Source of the DNA: Hofstenia miamia | Taxonomy: Eukaryota > Xenacoelomorpha > Acoela | Direction: 5' to 3' | NCBI GenBank assembly: GCA_004352715.1 | Contig: SCFE01000108.1 | Coordinates: 147,063-211,062 of the forward strand | Length of the DNA stretch: 64,000 nucleotides | Shown: positions 11,505 to 21,665 of the stretch, piece by piece | Layout: every line of letters begins with the position of its first letter | How positions within the stretch are numbered: the first letter of the stretch is position 1 | Position numbers and translations under genes: made by a program | Notes under the pieces: generated by a model | Told to the model about the DNA's origin: nothing | Seen by the model: the letters and a program-made list of their open reading frames with translations, nothing else | The model's database searches: none

Positions 11505-11915
11505 GAGCCGTTACACCTCTCGAACAACCCATTTTTGACAGAAACCAAAAAAACCAAATCGTCGCAAACTGACGCTTAAATTAAACAATTTGATTGGCTA
11601 ATATTAATATATAAAATAAACCTGTCGCACGAAGTTCATTTTTGAAAATTTTCATCCAAGCCGAAGTTATGGTAGAATTGTCGTGTAACTGCAGAAAAGG
11701 TAGATGTGTCCGTTGTAGTGGGTGTTATAGATGTGGATGCACTTGTGAGAAACGTAGAAGAAACAATTCAACTACAAAAGGATCTAGTAAACGAAGACGA
11801 CTACTGGATGTGGCCCCTGATCCTATCAACACGGTTTAGTTCTTACTGACACTTCGATTTAAAATTATCTGTCATCTGGTAGAAAAAATGGGTTGGTCGA
11901 GAGGTGTAACGGCTC
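11505..11915 (+). mobile_element. 411-bp TTAA-flanked element with 32-bp inverted repeats
   Basis: Bounded by TTAA on both sides (11501-11504 and 11916-11919). The terminal inverted repeats are 32 bp, start GAGCCGTTACACCTCTCGA, and differ at one position by my reading. TTAA target duplications are used by piggyBac and Kolobok superfamilies. The GAGCC end is not the CCC end usual for piggyBac. It carries one small ORF (11642-11839) preceded by a TATA-rich stretch. It sits inside the gag gene of Gypsy copy 1 and is therefore younger than that copy. Confidence 0.85.
11642..11839 (+). CDS. cysteine-rich basic mini-protein in TTAA element
   Basis: 65 codons, or 56 if translation starts at the second ATG (11669, reading MVELSCNCRKGRC). 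Eight cysteines fall in 21 residues with spacing CxCx4Cx2Cx2Cx2CxCxC, followed by a basic run (EKRRR, then SKRRR) that looks like a nuclear-localisation or nucleic-acid-binding tail. The compact CxC pattern recalls zinc-binding Cys-rich tails at the C-termini of some transposases, or CXC-type DNA-binding motifs; I do not recognise a precise family. It could be the last exon of an otherwise deleted transposase or an independent small protein. The frame is intact in a window where nearly all other element frames are broken. Confidence 0.5.
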   Translation: MKIFIQAEVMVELSCNCRKGRCVRCSGCYRCGCTCEKRRRNNSTTKGSSKRRRLLDVAPDPINTV

Positions 11916-12239
11916 TTAATAACATGCTCTAAGATACATTTAATTTCTGTTTCGGACCAAATAAAGTTCTCGAATACTTCATTGGCCTGGTCCCCTATAC
12001 ATCACAAGAGAATACCAATGCGAACTCTGTGTGGCTCTGCGCTAGCTTCAATAGTATCCGAAAATAGAGAGTTCTCGCGCTTCTATTTCTGCCATTGCAC
12101 GGAGATGTTGGGACTATCAATCTCAATTGGTTGGGGTTTTAACGATTCAAATGACATCTCTGTCACGGTTAGACGGATAGATGGTTACCTGGTAAACATC
12201 GGGACAGTTTGTGTAGGTTTGTAGGCACAATACCGAATA

Positions 12240-13783
12240 GATTTCGATGGAAAAAATGTAGAGAAATCTACGAGATTAGTTAGATTAGTTCCTATATAGG
12301 AACAATTAAAGGAGTAACATCAATTGCATGGATTTTTTCTCATTTTAACTTGAAAAAAATTCTCTTTAAATTGTAAATCGAGATTTTCTGTAACGCATTC
12401 AGCTTTTCATTGTACTTCTCTTCCTGTATTTGTTCTATGACATTATCGGGTACCTCAACCTGAATGAAAAAACCGCTCTTGCAGTGGTATTATATCTTCA
12501 GGACGGAACTGAAAGATACGGTAATGAAACACAATTTTTACAATAAGTTGTCGTCCAACAAGTATATAAGTTTTAAAATTTATAATATTTGTAAGTCTTT
12601 AGTTTGGAAGTGTTACAGGAACAGATAAAATTCAGTGAAACATTTGGCATCTGTGACATTCGCGTGTGAAATACGGTGGAATATGCGAGCTATCATAGAA
12701 ATATGCGTTAAAGAAATGGCGTCATATGTTTTATGCTTTAAGCACATAAATTCTGGCCTTGATTATGGTTGATGTTTAAAGCACGCTTTCTCAATATTTG
12801 ACGAAACTTGTTGATTAATCTACTGAAAACCGCAGTTAATTATGACTTTCTTAAAATTAAACTTCTCCGTGATTCCAACAAAAAACTAAATTTTTTTATT
12901 GATGTAAACTTACTTGATGACTGTGACAGTTAAAGTATGTTTCTTTTTAACAGCACAGTTGAAGTTTTTCTTGTTTTATCAAGCAATTTTAGTTAAATAA
13001 CATTTAGCTACGGGCATAACGGGCATAGCATGCAGGCACGGACAAACCAACGGGCCTATTTTTATAGGTACGGGCTACGGTGGGGCACGGGCCCTATCCT
13101 AGTTGATAATAATTGATGCATTGTTTTTGTTGTTGGTAAATAAAGCCTTCATGACTTTTTAAAATTTCTGTTAAGCATTGAGTTACAATTTTTTGTGCTG
13201 CCAAAGAAATTGTAGATCGACCATCCATGTTTGATCAGCATCAACATCTCTATATAAAATTCGATCAGATAGGAAACCAATTATACATCTTGAAATTAAT
13301 TTAATAAAAAATTCATTATCTGTAACAAATGTTAAAAGTGGCACTACCAGTAAAAATCAAACAAATGTATTTCCTCATTCTACAAGAAGTATTACTTAAA
13401 TACATCTCGGATATCCTAATCTAGAACGGCGGCCTCAATACGTTCAGAATGGTGATAATGTTTGCATTCACATTTACAGGCAGAGGAGACATATCATTTA
13501 AAACATTCAATATACTAACAAATGCTAAAATTGAGATTGGTCAATGTCAACTATGGGAGGGGTCGTTCATTTTAAGTTTTCACGCTTTTTTATATTGTAA
13601 AATCATTTTAAGAAAGTAGTATAGTAAAATCTTGGATTGGGCACACAATAAATGCGTCTCAATTCAGTGATGAACAAACTTAACCAGTATTTTTTTATTC
13701 TACCATATATAACACATACAAACGTTTACATGGCTTAAAAATTCAGTGATTAAAGAAAAGATTTGCCAACATTTAATACAGAC
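12240..13783. other. 3' flank of SLC52-like gene, no gene seen
   Basis: Probably holds the 5' LTR and leader of Gypsy copy 1 and the 3' UTR of the SLC52-like gene, but neither could be bounded. A GC-rich short-word island lies at 13010-13105. Confidence 0.4.
13010..13105. repeat. ACGGGC-word island
   Basis: Words of the form ACGGGC/CGGGCA recur at least six times in about 90 bp of otherwise AT-rich DNA. Similar islands with different words occur at 27916, 37020, 42880, 50330 and 54000. Confidence 0.6.
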
Positions 13784-14791
13784 TTAATGAGCTTGAAATA
13801 ATGAAGTAAAATTGACTAAGTAAAATGATATTAATGCTCCAAGCACACCACCACAGTGAGATGTAATAGAACCCCATTTCATAGCTTTTGCTCCACAAGT
13901 TCTTAGATAATATGATGATATAGAAAATAGATAAAATCCGGAAAATCCTTGAGTGAACCACATAATTATGAGAATTGCTTGAATAGCCAGGCATTTACCT
14001 AAAAATGGATTGGGATTTTGAAGTGCAATGAAGATGAGTAGAGCATCAATTCCAATATGTAACAAAAGAACTGCAGCAACAAACATATATCGATAATACT
14101 TGAACACATGGCAAAATATTGCTGAGCAAGGGAATGATATTGACCAACAGGAAACAGAAAGTATATAGCATGCTTGACCGTAGGGAACTGTAGAGAACGA
14201 CTGAAATGCTGGCATTAATGTGAAGACAGAGGCACTTGCAAGACCCCAAACTGCAATGTAAAAATATCCAGAATTTCCATTTTTGGTTATGGAACTTGAA
14301 ATTGCTACGTATTTAGCATATTTAAGTGATAAAAGAAATGCCAGCATGCAAATTACATAGACTATTATTATTATAGCAAAGGCAATCGTGGGACTAAATA
14401 TGAAGTCTTTCGACAAATGTGAGCTGCTGTACACGCTCGATTCGAATGCATGGAGATATTGCTTGAAGCCTTGTATATAGGTCATGATGCTCACAATGAA
14501 GCCTCCCAATCCATCACCAATTAACACTGATAATAAAAATTTGGGGTGGAAGTTTTCCGCTACGTACATATAGGTTAAAGTCATTCTGCAGTTATCAAGC
14601 CCCAAAAGTATAAATGCATTAATGAAAAGATAAAGACTAACAGGATGTCCAAAAATTACTAATGGAATATTCCATGTACACATTAATGTTACAGAGAAAA
14701 AGATACCCATACCAAAGCAAATGGTGTTTCCCCATTTTGTACCAAAAATTTCAAAGAATGGCAAAGCCAGAAGAACCACAATAGAAAGTCC
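13784..14791 (-). CDS. riboflavin transporter (SLC52-like), last coding exon
   Basis: Encodes about 335 residues covering the membrane helices from TM3 to the C-terminus of an SLC52-type carrier, which takes up riboflavin across the plasma membrane in animals. Family landmarks read in order: LIGDGLGGF, matching the VGEGLSGL turn; FTLMPAFQSFSTVPYGQA, matching the family's NGVLPxVQSYSxLPYG block; and the final GGVLGALISFYLVNF, matching the last helix. A TTTTAG acceptor precedes GGA at 14791 in phase 0. The frame runs without interruption to a TAA at 13784. It joins exon 1 (23620-23835) in phase to give 407 or 388 residues, slightly shorter than the usual ~445-470. A large central loop is reduced. 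It could transport a related substrate; function is inferred from the family. Confidence 0.85.
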   Translation of the reverse strand, partial: GLSIVVLLALPFFEIFGTKWGNTICFGMGIFFSVTLMCTWNIPLVIFGHPVSLYLFINAFILLGLDNCRMTLTYMYVAENFHPKFLLSVLIGDGLGGFIVSIMTYIQGFKQYLHAFESSVYSSSHLSKDFIFSPTIAFAIIIIVYVICMLAFLLSLKYAKYVAISSSITKNGNSGYFYIAVWGLASASVFTLMPAFQSFSTVPYGQACYILSVSCWSISFPCSAIFCHVFKYYRYMFVAAVLLLHIGIDALLIFIALQNPNPFLGKCLAIQAILIIMWFTQGFSGFYLFSISSYYLRTCGAKAMKWGSITSHCGGVLGALISFYLVNFTSLFQAH

Positions 14792-15109
14792 CTAAAATTA
14801 ATATTTAGTATAAATTATTAGAAAACTTTACATCAATCGAGAGAAAAACATCGATTTTTGAGAAAAAATTTAAGTCATTTAAATGAGTAATCAACGAACA
14901 TCATTTTCTATCAATATTAAATTATGGAAATATTTACTCAAGTAATGACGTAAATTTATCCAAGTGATAGCCGGAATGTGAGCTTCTTAAAGCTCCCATT
15001 CGAAGTAAATGACTAAAAATTCGATGGTTGTTTTCATATAAAGTCGTTCTTTGTAAGTTCATTAATCCATAATCCAATTGGTAATATTCAGCGCCGCGCC
15101 CGGGCTCGA

Positions 15110-15640
15110 CCCATCATATTTTTATGTAGACAACATATAATGATCTTAAAAATATTGCTTATATAAATGTTTAAATTTAGTGTTGCCCTAAGGTTGATCT
15201 TGTATATTTCTTCTATTGTATCCCTTATAATACATATATTGCTTGGGTAAATGTTTGAATTTAGGATAGCTATAAAGTATTTTCTGTATAATTCTTCTAA
15301 TTGTTCTTTAGGAAACATATTGCTTGGGTAAATGTTTGAATTTAAAATAGCTATAAAGTATTTTTTGATTAATTCTTCTAATTGTTCTTCAAGGAAACAT
15401 ATATTGCTTGGGTAAATGTTTGAATTTAGGATAGCTATAAAGTATTTTCTGTATAATTCTAATTGTTCTTTAGAAAACAGATATTGTTTGGGGAATGTTT
15501 GAATTTAGGATGGGTATAAAATATATATTTCTTGTATATTTCTTATTATTTGTGATGTAGAAAATCTATGTTGCATTGAGAAATGTTTGAACTTAGGATA
15601 TACATTAAGTTGTTCTTGTATATTTATATGTAACAAATAT
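15110..15640. repeat. diverged satellite monomers, left outlier
   Basis: About six or seven copies of a unit of roughly 75-85 bp with the shared core ATATTGCTTGGGTAAATG and TGAATTTAGGATAGCTATAA. It is clearly related to the main array's core (ATTGCTTATAAAATGTTTAAATTTAGGATCGCC-type unit) but much diverged. About 1 kb of non-repeat DNA separates it from the main array. Confidence 0.85.
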
Positions 15641-16683
15641 AGAATATCTATCTTACAATGGAATTCACTATTTACTAGAATCTAAACACACAGAAAAAAC
15701 AAGGCAATAAAAACGTATATTTCTACAAATGAATTTAACATTTAAAACATATGTATTAAAGAATATATAAACTAAAATAATTAACTTATTGATAGAAAAT
15801 GTTTAAGTTTAAACTATAAGAATAATAATATATGATTACTATTTGGCATAATCCCATGTGTGGTCAAGATGAGAAAAAGAGTGGGAACAATAAGACTCAA
15901 TTTTAGTAATAATTAATTGTAAACACATGGTTATTATACTTTATTTGTACAAAATTATTAAAAGCAGTATTTGATATTAATTTGCTCGGCAGTATTTTGG
16001 CAAAAATCAGAGGACGATAACACGCACACTAATTAATGCTGACGTGCGTAATTAACAGCAGACGAAAAAAAACCGAGAAACTGTTAAATTGTCAACAACA
16101 TCTAATAACAGGTACTAGCCGAGTATTTGATTGTTTATACTATTCAATATAAATATGCAGTGATTGATATTATTTGTGATGAACGAATTTTACTGGATTT
16201 ACTTCTTTATTTTGTCAGGTTATTTAATATTTAAATGGAAAGCTAAACGTTAAAGCACTAGAGTAATCCTACGGTGTTCCTTGAATACAATTAACGGAAT
16301 TCTGGAGTAGCCTGTACACTATAGCCTTTCAAAATTGCGGTGCGGCCGGTAGCTGTAGATTTCTCAATGTGCTTTTAAGTTAATAATAGGGATGGGGATT
16401 TTTATTCGTTATAGCTTTCCTATCGTTTGTTACTTACATATTAGTATTATTACTTTTAGAACAACCATTCCTAGATCTGAAATGCTCTACATTTGTTACG
16501 TACATTTTTGTACAACTTCTGTACTTATTGGTAAATTAGTGGACTATCGATCGACCTATGAAATAGTTTTATTTCAGACAGCATTGATTGTTCACATGTA
16601 CGAAAGGTTAACATCTACTATTATATCTGTAGGGTTATTACATGTAAGGCAAAATAACAATCTGAAGCATCACGGCTGCATGA
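15641..16683. other. non-repeat island inside the satellite region
   Basis: A spacer between the two satellite blocks. It contains a 122-codon ATG frame on the plus strand (16392-16760) with several hydrophobic stretches, but the frame runs into the satellite unit and resembles no family I know. Chance is likely. Confidence 0.5.
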
Positions 16684-19600
16684 CTTTGCTTATAGAAATG
16701 AACAAATTTAGGATCGCCATAAGTTTTTTCTTTGTAAATTTTATCTTAATTGTTAATTAGAAAACATATGTTTTAATAGAAATGTAAAAATTTAGGATTG
16801 CCATAAGGTTGTTCTTGTAATTGTTAAGTAGAAAATATATATTGCTTTTATAAATGTTTAAATTTGGGATCGCCTGAAAGTTGTTCTTGTATATTTCTTC
16901 TCAATTGTTAAGTATAAAACATATATTGCTTAGAGAAATGCATGAACTTAGGATCGCTGTAAGGTTGTTCTTGTATAGTTCTTCTTAATTGTTAAGTAGA
17001 CAACAAATATTGCTTATATAAATGTTTTAATTTAAGATCGCCCTAAGGTTGTTCTCGTATAGGATCTTTTGATATTTAAGTGAAAAACATATTATGCTTA
17101 GAGAAATGTTTAAATGTAGGATCGCCGTACGATTTTTCTTGTAAATTTTATCTTAACTGTTAATTAGAAAACATATTTTGCTTATAGAAATGTACAATTT
17201 TAGGATCGCCATAAGTTTTTTCTTTGTAAATTTTATCTTAATTGTTAATTAGAAAACATATGTTTTAATAGAAATGTAAAAATTTAGGATTGCCATAAGG
17301 TTGTTCTTGTAATTGTTAAGTAGAAAATATATATTGCTTTTATAAATGTTTAAATTTGGGATCGCCTGAAAGTTGTTCTTGTATATTTCTTCTCAATTGT
17401 TAAGTATAAAACATATATTGCTTAGAGAAATGCATGAACTTAGGATCGCTGTAAGGTTGTTCTTGTATAGTTCTTCTTAATTGTTAAGTAGACAACAAAT
17501 ATTGCTTATATAAATGTTTTAATTTAAGATCGCCCTAAGGTTGTTCTCGTATAGGATCTTTTGATATTTAAGTGAAAAACATATTATGCTTAGAGAAATG
17601 TTTAAATGTAGGATCGCCGTACGATTTTTCTTGTAAATTTTATCTTAACTGTTAATTAGAAAACATATTTTGCTTATAGAAATGTACAATTTTAGGATCG
17701 CCATAAGTTTTTTCTTTGTAAATTTTATCTTAATTGTTAATTAGAAAACATATGTTTTAATAGAAATGTAAAAATTTAGGATTGCCATAAGGTTGTTCTT
17801 GTAATTGTTAAGTAGAAAATATATATTGCTTTTATAAATGTTTAAATTTGGGATCGCCTGAAAGTTGTTCTTGTATATTTCTTCTCAATTGTTAAGTATA
17901 AAACATATATTGCTTAGAGAAATGCATGAACTTAGGATCGCTGTAAGGTTGTTCTTGTATAGTTCTTCTTAATTGTTAAGTAGACAACAAATATTGCTTA
18001 TATAAATGTTTTAATTTAAGATCGCCCTAAGGTTGTTCTCGTATAGGATCTTTTGATATTTAAGTGAAAAACATATTATGCTTAGAGAAATGTTTAAATG
18101 TAGGATCGCCGTACGATTTTTCTTGTAAATTTTATCTTAACTGTTAATTAGAAAACATATTTTGCTTATAGAAATGTACAATTTTAGGATCGCCATAAGT
18201 TTTTTCTTTGTAAATTTTATCTTAATTGTTAATTAGAAAACATATGTTTTAATAGAAATGTAAAAATTTAGGATTGCCATAAGGTTGTTCTTGTAATTGT
18301 TAAGTAGAAAATATATATTGCTTTTATAAATGTTTAAATTTGGGATCGCCTGAAAGTTGTTCTTGTATATTTCTTCTCAATTGTTAAGTATAAAACATAT
18401 ATTGCTTAGAGAAATGCATGAACTTAGGATCGCTGTAAGGTTGTTCTTGTATAGTTCTTCTTAATTGTTAAGTAGACAACAAATATTGCTTATATAAATG
18501 TTTTAATTTAAGATCGCCCTAAGGTTGTTCTCGTATAGGATCTTTTGATATTTAAGTGAAAAACATATTATGCTTAGAGAAATGTTTAAATGTAGGATCG
18601 CCGTACGATTTTTCTTGTAAATTTTATCTTAACTGTTAATTAGAAAACATATTTTGCTTATAGAAATGTACAATTTTAGGATCGCCATAAGTTTTTTCTT
18701 TGTAAATTTTATCTTAATTGTTAATTAGAAAACATATGTTTTAATAGAAATGTAAAAATTTAGGATTGCCATAAGGTTGTTCTTGTAATTGTTAAGTAGA
18801 AAATATATATTGCTTTTATAAATGTTTAAATTTGGGATCGCCTGAAAGTTGTTCTTGTATATTTCTTCTCAATTGTTAAGTATAAAACATATATTGCTTA
18901 GAGAAATGCATGAACTTAGGATCGCTGTAAGGTTGTTCTTGTATAGTTCTTCTTAATTGTTAAGTAGACAACAAATATTGCTTATATAAATGTTTTAATT
19001 TAAGATCGCCCTAAGGTTGTTCTCGTATAGGATCTTTTGATATTTAAGTGAAAAACATATTATGCTTAGAGAAATGTTTAAATGTAGGATCGCCGTACGA
19101 TTTTTCTTGTAAATTTTATCTTAACTGTTAATTAGAAAACATATTTTGCTTATAGAAATGTACAATTTTAGGATCGCCATAAGTTTTTTCTTTGTAAATT
19201 TTATCTTAATTGTTAATTAGAAAACATATGTTTTAATAGAAATGTAAAAATTTAGGATTGCCATAAGGTTGTTCTTGTAATTGTTAAGTAGAAAATATAT
19301 ATTGCTTTTATAAATGTTTAAATTTGGGATCGCCTGAAAGTTGTTCTTGTATATTTCTTCTCAATTGTTAAGTATAAAACATATATTGCTTAGAGAAATG
19401 CATGAACTTAGGATCGCTGTAAGGTTGTTCTTGTATAGTTCTTCTTAATTGTTAAGTAGACAACAAATATTGCTTATATAAATGTTTTAATTTAAGATCG
19501 CCCTAAGGTTGTTCTCGTATAGGATCTTTTGATATTTAAGTGAAAAACATATTATGCTTAGAGAAATGTTTAAATGTAGGATCGCCGTACGATTTTTCTT

Positions 19601-20300
19601 GTAAATTTTATCTTAACTGTTAATTAGAAAACATATTTTGCTTATAGAAATGTACAATTTTAGGATCGCCATAAGTTTTTTCTTTGTAAATTTTATCTTA
19701 ATTGTTAATTAGAAAACATATGTTTTAATAGAAATGTAAAAATTTAGGATTGCCATAAGGTTGTTCTTGTAATTGTTAAGTAGAAAATATATATTGCTTT
19801 TATAAATGTTTAAATTTGGGATCGCCTGAAAGTTGTTCTTGTATATTTCTTCTCAATTGTTAAGTATAAAACATATATTGCTTAGAGAAATGCATGAACT
19901 TAGGATCGCTGTAAGGTTGTTCTTGTATAGTTCTTCTTAATTGTTAAGTAGACAACAAATATTGCTTATATAAATGTTTTAATTTAAGATCGCCCTAAGG
20001 TTGTTCTCGTATAGGATCTTTTGATATTTAAGTGAAAAACATATTATGCTTAGAGAAATGTTTAAATGTAGGATCGCCGTACGATTTTTCTTGTAAATTT
20101 TATCTTAACTGTTAATTAGAAAACATATTTTGCTTATAGAAATGTACAAATTTAGGATCGCCATAAGTTTTTTCTTTGTAAATTTTATCTTAATTGTTAA
20201 TTAGAAAACATATGTTTTAATAGAAATGTAAAAATTTAGGATTGCCATAAGGTTGTTCTTGTAATTGTTAAGTAGAAAATATATATTGCTTATATAAATT
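16684..20300. repeat. 492-bp higher-order tandem repeat array, about 7 copies
   Basis: The landmark TTATCTTAATTGTTAATTAG occurs at 16741, 17233, 17725, 18217, 18709, 19201, 19693 and 20185: exactly 492 bp apart each time. Each 492-bp block is made of six related ~82-bp monomers (core: AGGATCGCC, GTTGTTCTTGTAT, TTGTTAAGTAGAAAACATAT, ATTGCTTATAAAATG). Monomers within a block differ strongly while blocks are nearly identical, which is the definition of a higher-order repeat homogenised by unequal exchange or amplification. A few substitutions appear only in the first and last copies. Confidence 0.97.
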
Positions 20301-20945
20301 TTTAAATTTGGGATCGCCCGAAAGTTGTTCTTGTATATTTTTTCTCAGTTGTTAAGTATAAAACATATATTGCTTATGGAAATGTTTAAATTTAGGATCG
20401 CCTTAAGGTTGTTCTTGTATAGTTTTTCTTAATTGCTTAGGGAAATTTGTAAATTTTTGTCAGTAATAAGGTTGCTCTTGCATAGGGCCTATTAAATGTT
20501 ATGTAAGAAACATATATTTTGTAGAAAAACGTTCTATTTTAGGATCGATCTAAAATTGTTCTTGTATAATTCTTCTTAATTGTTAAGTAGAAAGTGTATA
20601 TTGCTTATATAAATGTTTAAATTTAGGATCGCCCTAAGGTTGTTCTTGAATATGTCTTTTCAATTGTTAAGTATAAAACATATATTGCTTACAGAAATTT
20701 TTTAATTTAGGATCACCTTAAGGTTGTTCTTGTATTTTTATTTATAATTGTTAAGTAGAATGCATATATTGCTTAGAGAAATGTTTAAATTTAGAATCGC
20801 CTAAGGTTGTTCTTGTATAGGATCTATTGATTTTTAAGTGAAAAACATATATTGCTTAGAGAAATATTTGAATTTAGGATCGCCCTAAGGTTTTCTTGTA
20901 TATTTCTAATTAAATGTTAAGTAGAAAACATATATTAGAGAAAAG
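20301..20945. repeat. diverged satellite monomers, right flank
   Basis: About eight ~80-bp monomers of the same family, each different from its neighbours and no longer arranged in 492-bp blocks. This is the classic old edge of a satellite array. Confidence 0.9.
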
Positions 20946-21044
20946 TAAATTACAATAAGATGTCTTAGGTGTTAGGATATCTGAATTTCAGCATATAAAA
21001 TATGTTTCTTTGACAAATGTACAGAACTTGATGAGATTAACAGT

Positions 21045-21665
21045 TATTTGCAACTTGCCAACTTTGGGTCTAATTTTCTCCAAAATGGCATACATGAACT
21101 TTTTTAAATTTATATATATTACAAAGAAAGGCTCATTCTTCCATTTGTGATATTGTGTCATCTCATAGCACTCCTATGAGGAGGGCCTATTAAAGCCTAA
21201 AAAATAGGCTTTTCTTGCCCAACTACTTTAGGCCGCGCTAAATTTCAAAATCTGTGTTGCATATAACAATGTTTAAAGTCCAAATATCAATTTTCTTTGA
21301 AATCTCTTACAAATTGGCCGAGATATAGGCCAAAATATGTAATTTTAGGCTTCATTTGCAACTTGCCAACTTTGGCCTTAATTTTCTCAAAAACGGCACC
21401 CAAGAATTTTTTCAAATTTATATTATATTGTTAGGAAAAGCTCATTCTTCAATATCTGATATTGAGCTATGTCCCAGGTTGCCTGTGAGTAGGCCTATTA
21501 AAGCCTAAAAAAGCCTAAAAAATAGGCTTTCTGACCCACCTACTTTAGGCCGCACTTAATTTCAAAAGCAATATTGCTTATAAGAATGTGTAAAGTCCAA
21601 ATATCAATTTTCTTTTAAATCCGTTTAAAATTAGCCGAGATGTAGGCTATTTATTAAGAAAACTT
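21045..21665. repeat. 311-bp tandem duplication with AGGCCTATTAAAGCCT words
   Basis: ACTTGCCAACTTTGG at about 21051 recurs at about 21362 and the following ~300 bp match. Matching sub-blocks include the AAAGCTCATTCTTC-like segment, AGGCCTATTAAAGCCTAAAAA, TTTAGGCCGC and AAAGTCCAAATATCAATTTTC. The words AGGCTTT/AAAGCCT recur downstream to about 22350. No coding content. Confidence 0.85.

Larger units (their letters stand above)
8803..12157 (-). mobile_element. decayed Gypsy-type LTR retrotransposon, copy 1
   Basis: Read on the minus strand the order is gag (12157 to about 11340), protease (about 11100-10729), fused RT/RNase H remnant (10690-10430), integrase (9834-9297) and the pol C-terminus (9017-8835). 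This is the protease-RT-RNase H-integrase order of Ty3/Gypsy elements. The 3' LTR probably begins with TGTCA at 8803, the same LTR start as copy 2 at 48994. Frames are broken throughout, the catalytic centre of RT is deleted, and a TTAA element is inserted in gag. The outer LTR ends were not defined. Confidence 0.85.
11340..12157 (-). pseudogene. Gypsy copy 1, gag, split by a TTAA element
   Basis: A start at 12157 reads MSFESLKPQPIEIDSP, with stops further on. Gag sequence runs to about 11920 (FENFIWSETEIKCILEHV). The insertion 11505-11915 intervenes, and gag resumes at about 11500 with FDDYFSRGTNEVFERYQF and KIDQYFNYLRT. The latter block is the conserved capsid stretch of Gypsy gag and is also found in copy 2 as KIDQYVNMLRTQAR. 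The continuous reading across the insertion shows that the element was gag-complete before the insertion. Confidence 0.75.

Noticed and set aside
11982-12224. Plus-strand frame of 80 codons
   Set aside because: Antisense shadow of the Gypsy gag start.
14046-14249. Minus-strand frame of 67 codons inside the transporter exon
   Set aside because: Alternative-frame shadow of the SLC52-like coding exon.
16684-20300. CRISPR-like regular array
   Set aside because: The repeat unit is 492 bp with no unique spacers and the context is eukaryotic; it is a satellite.
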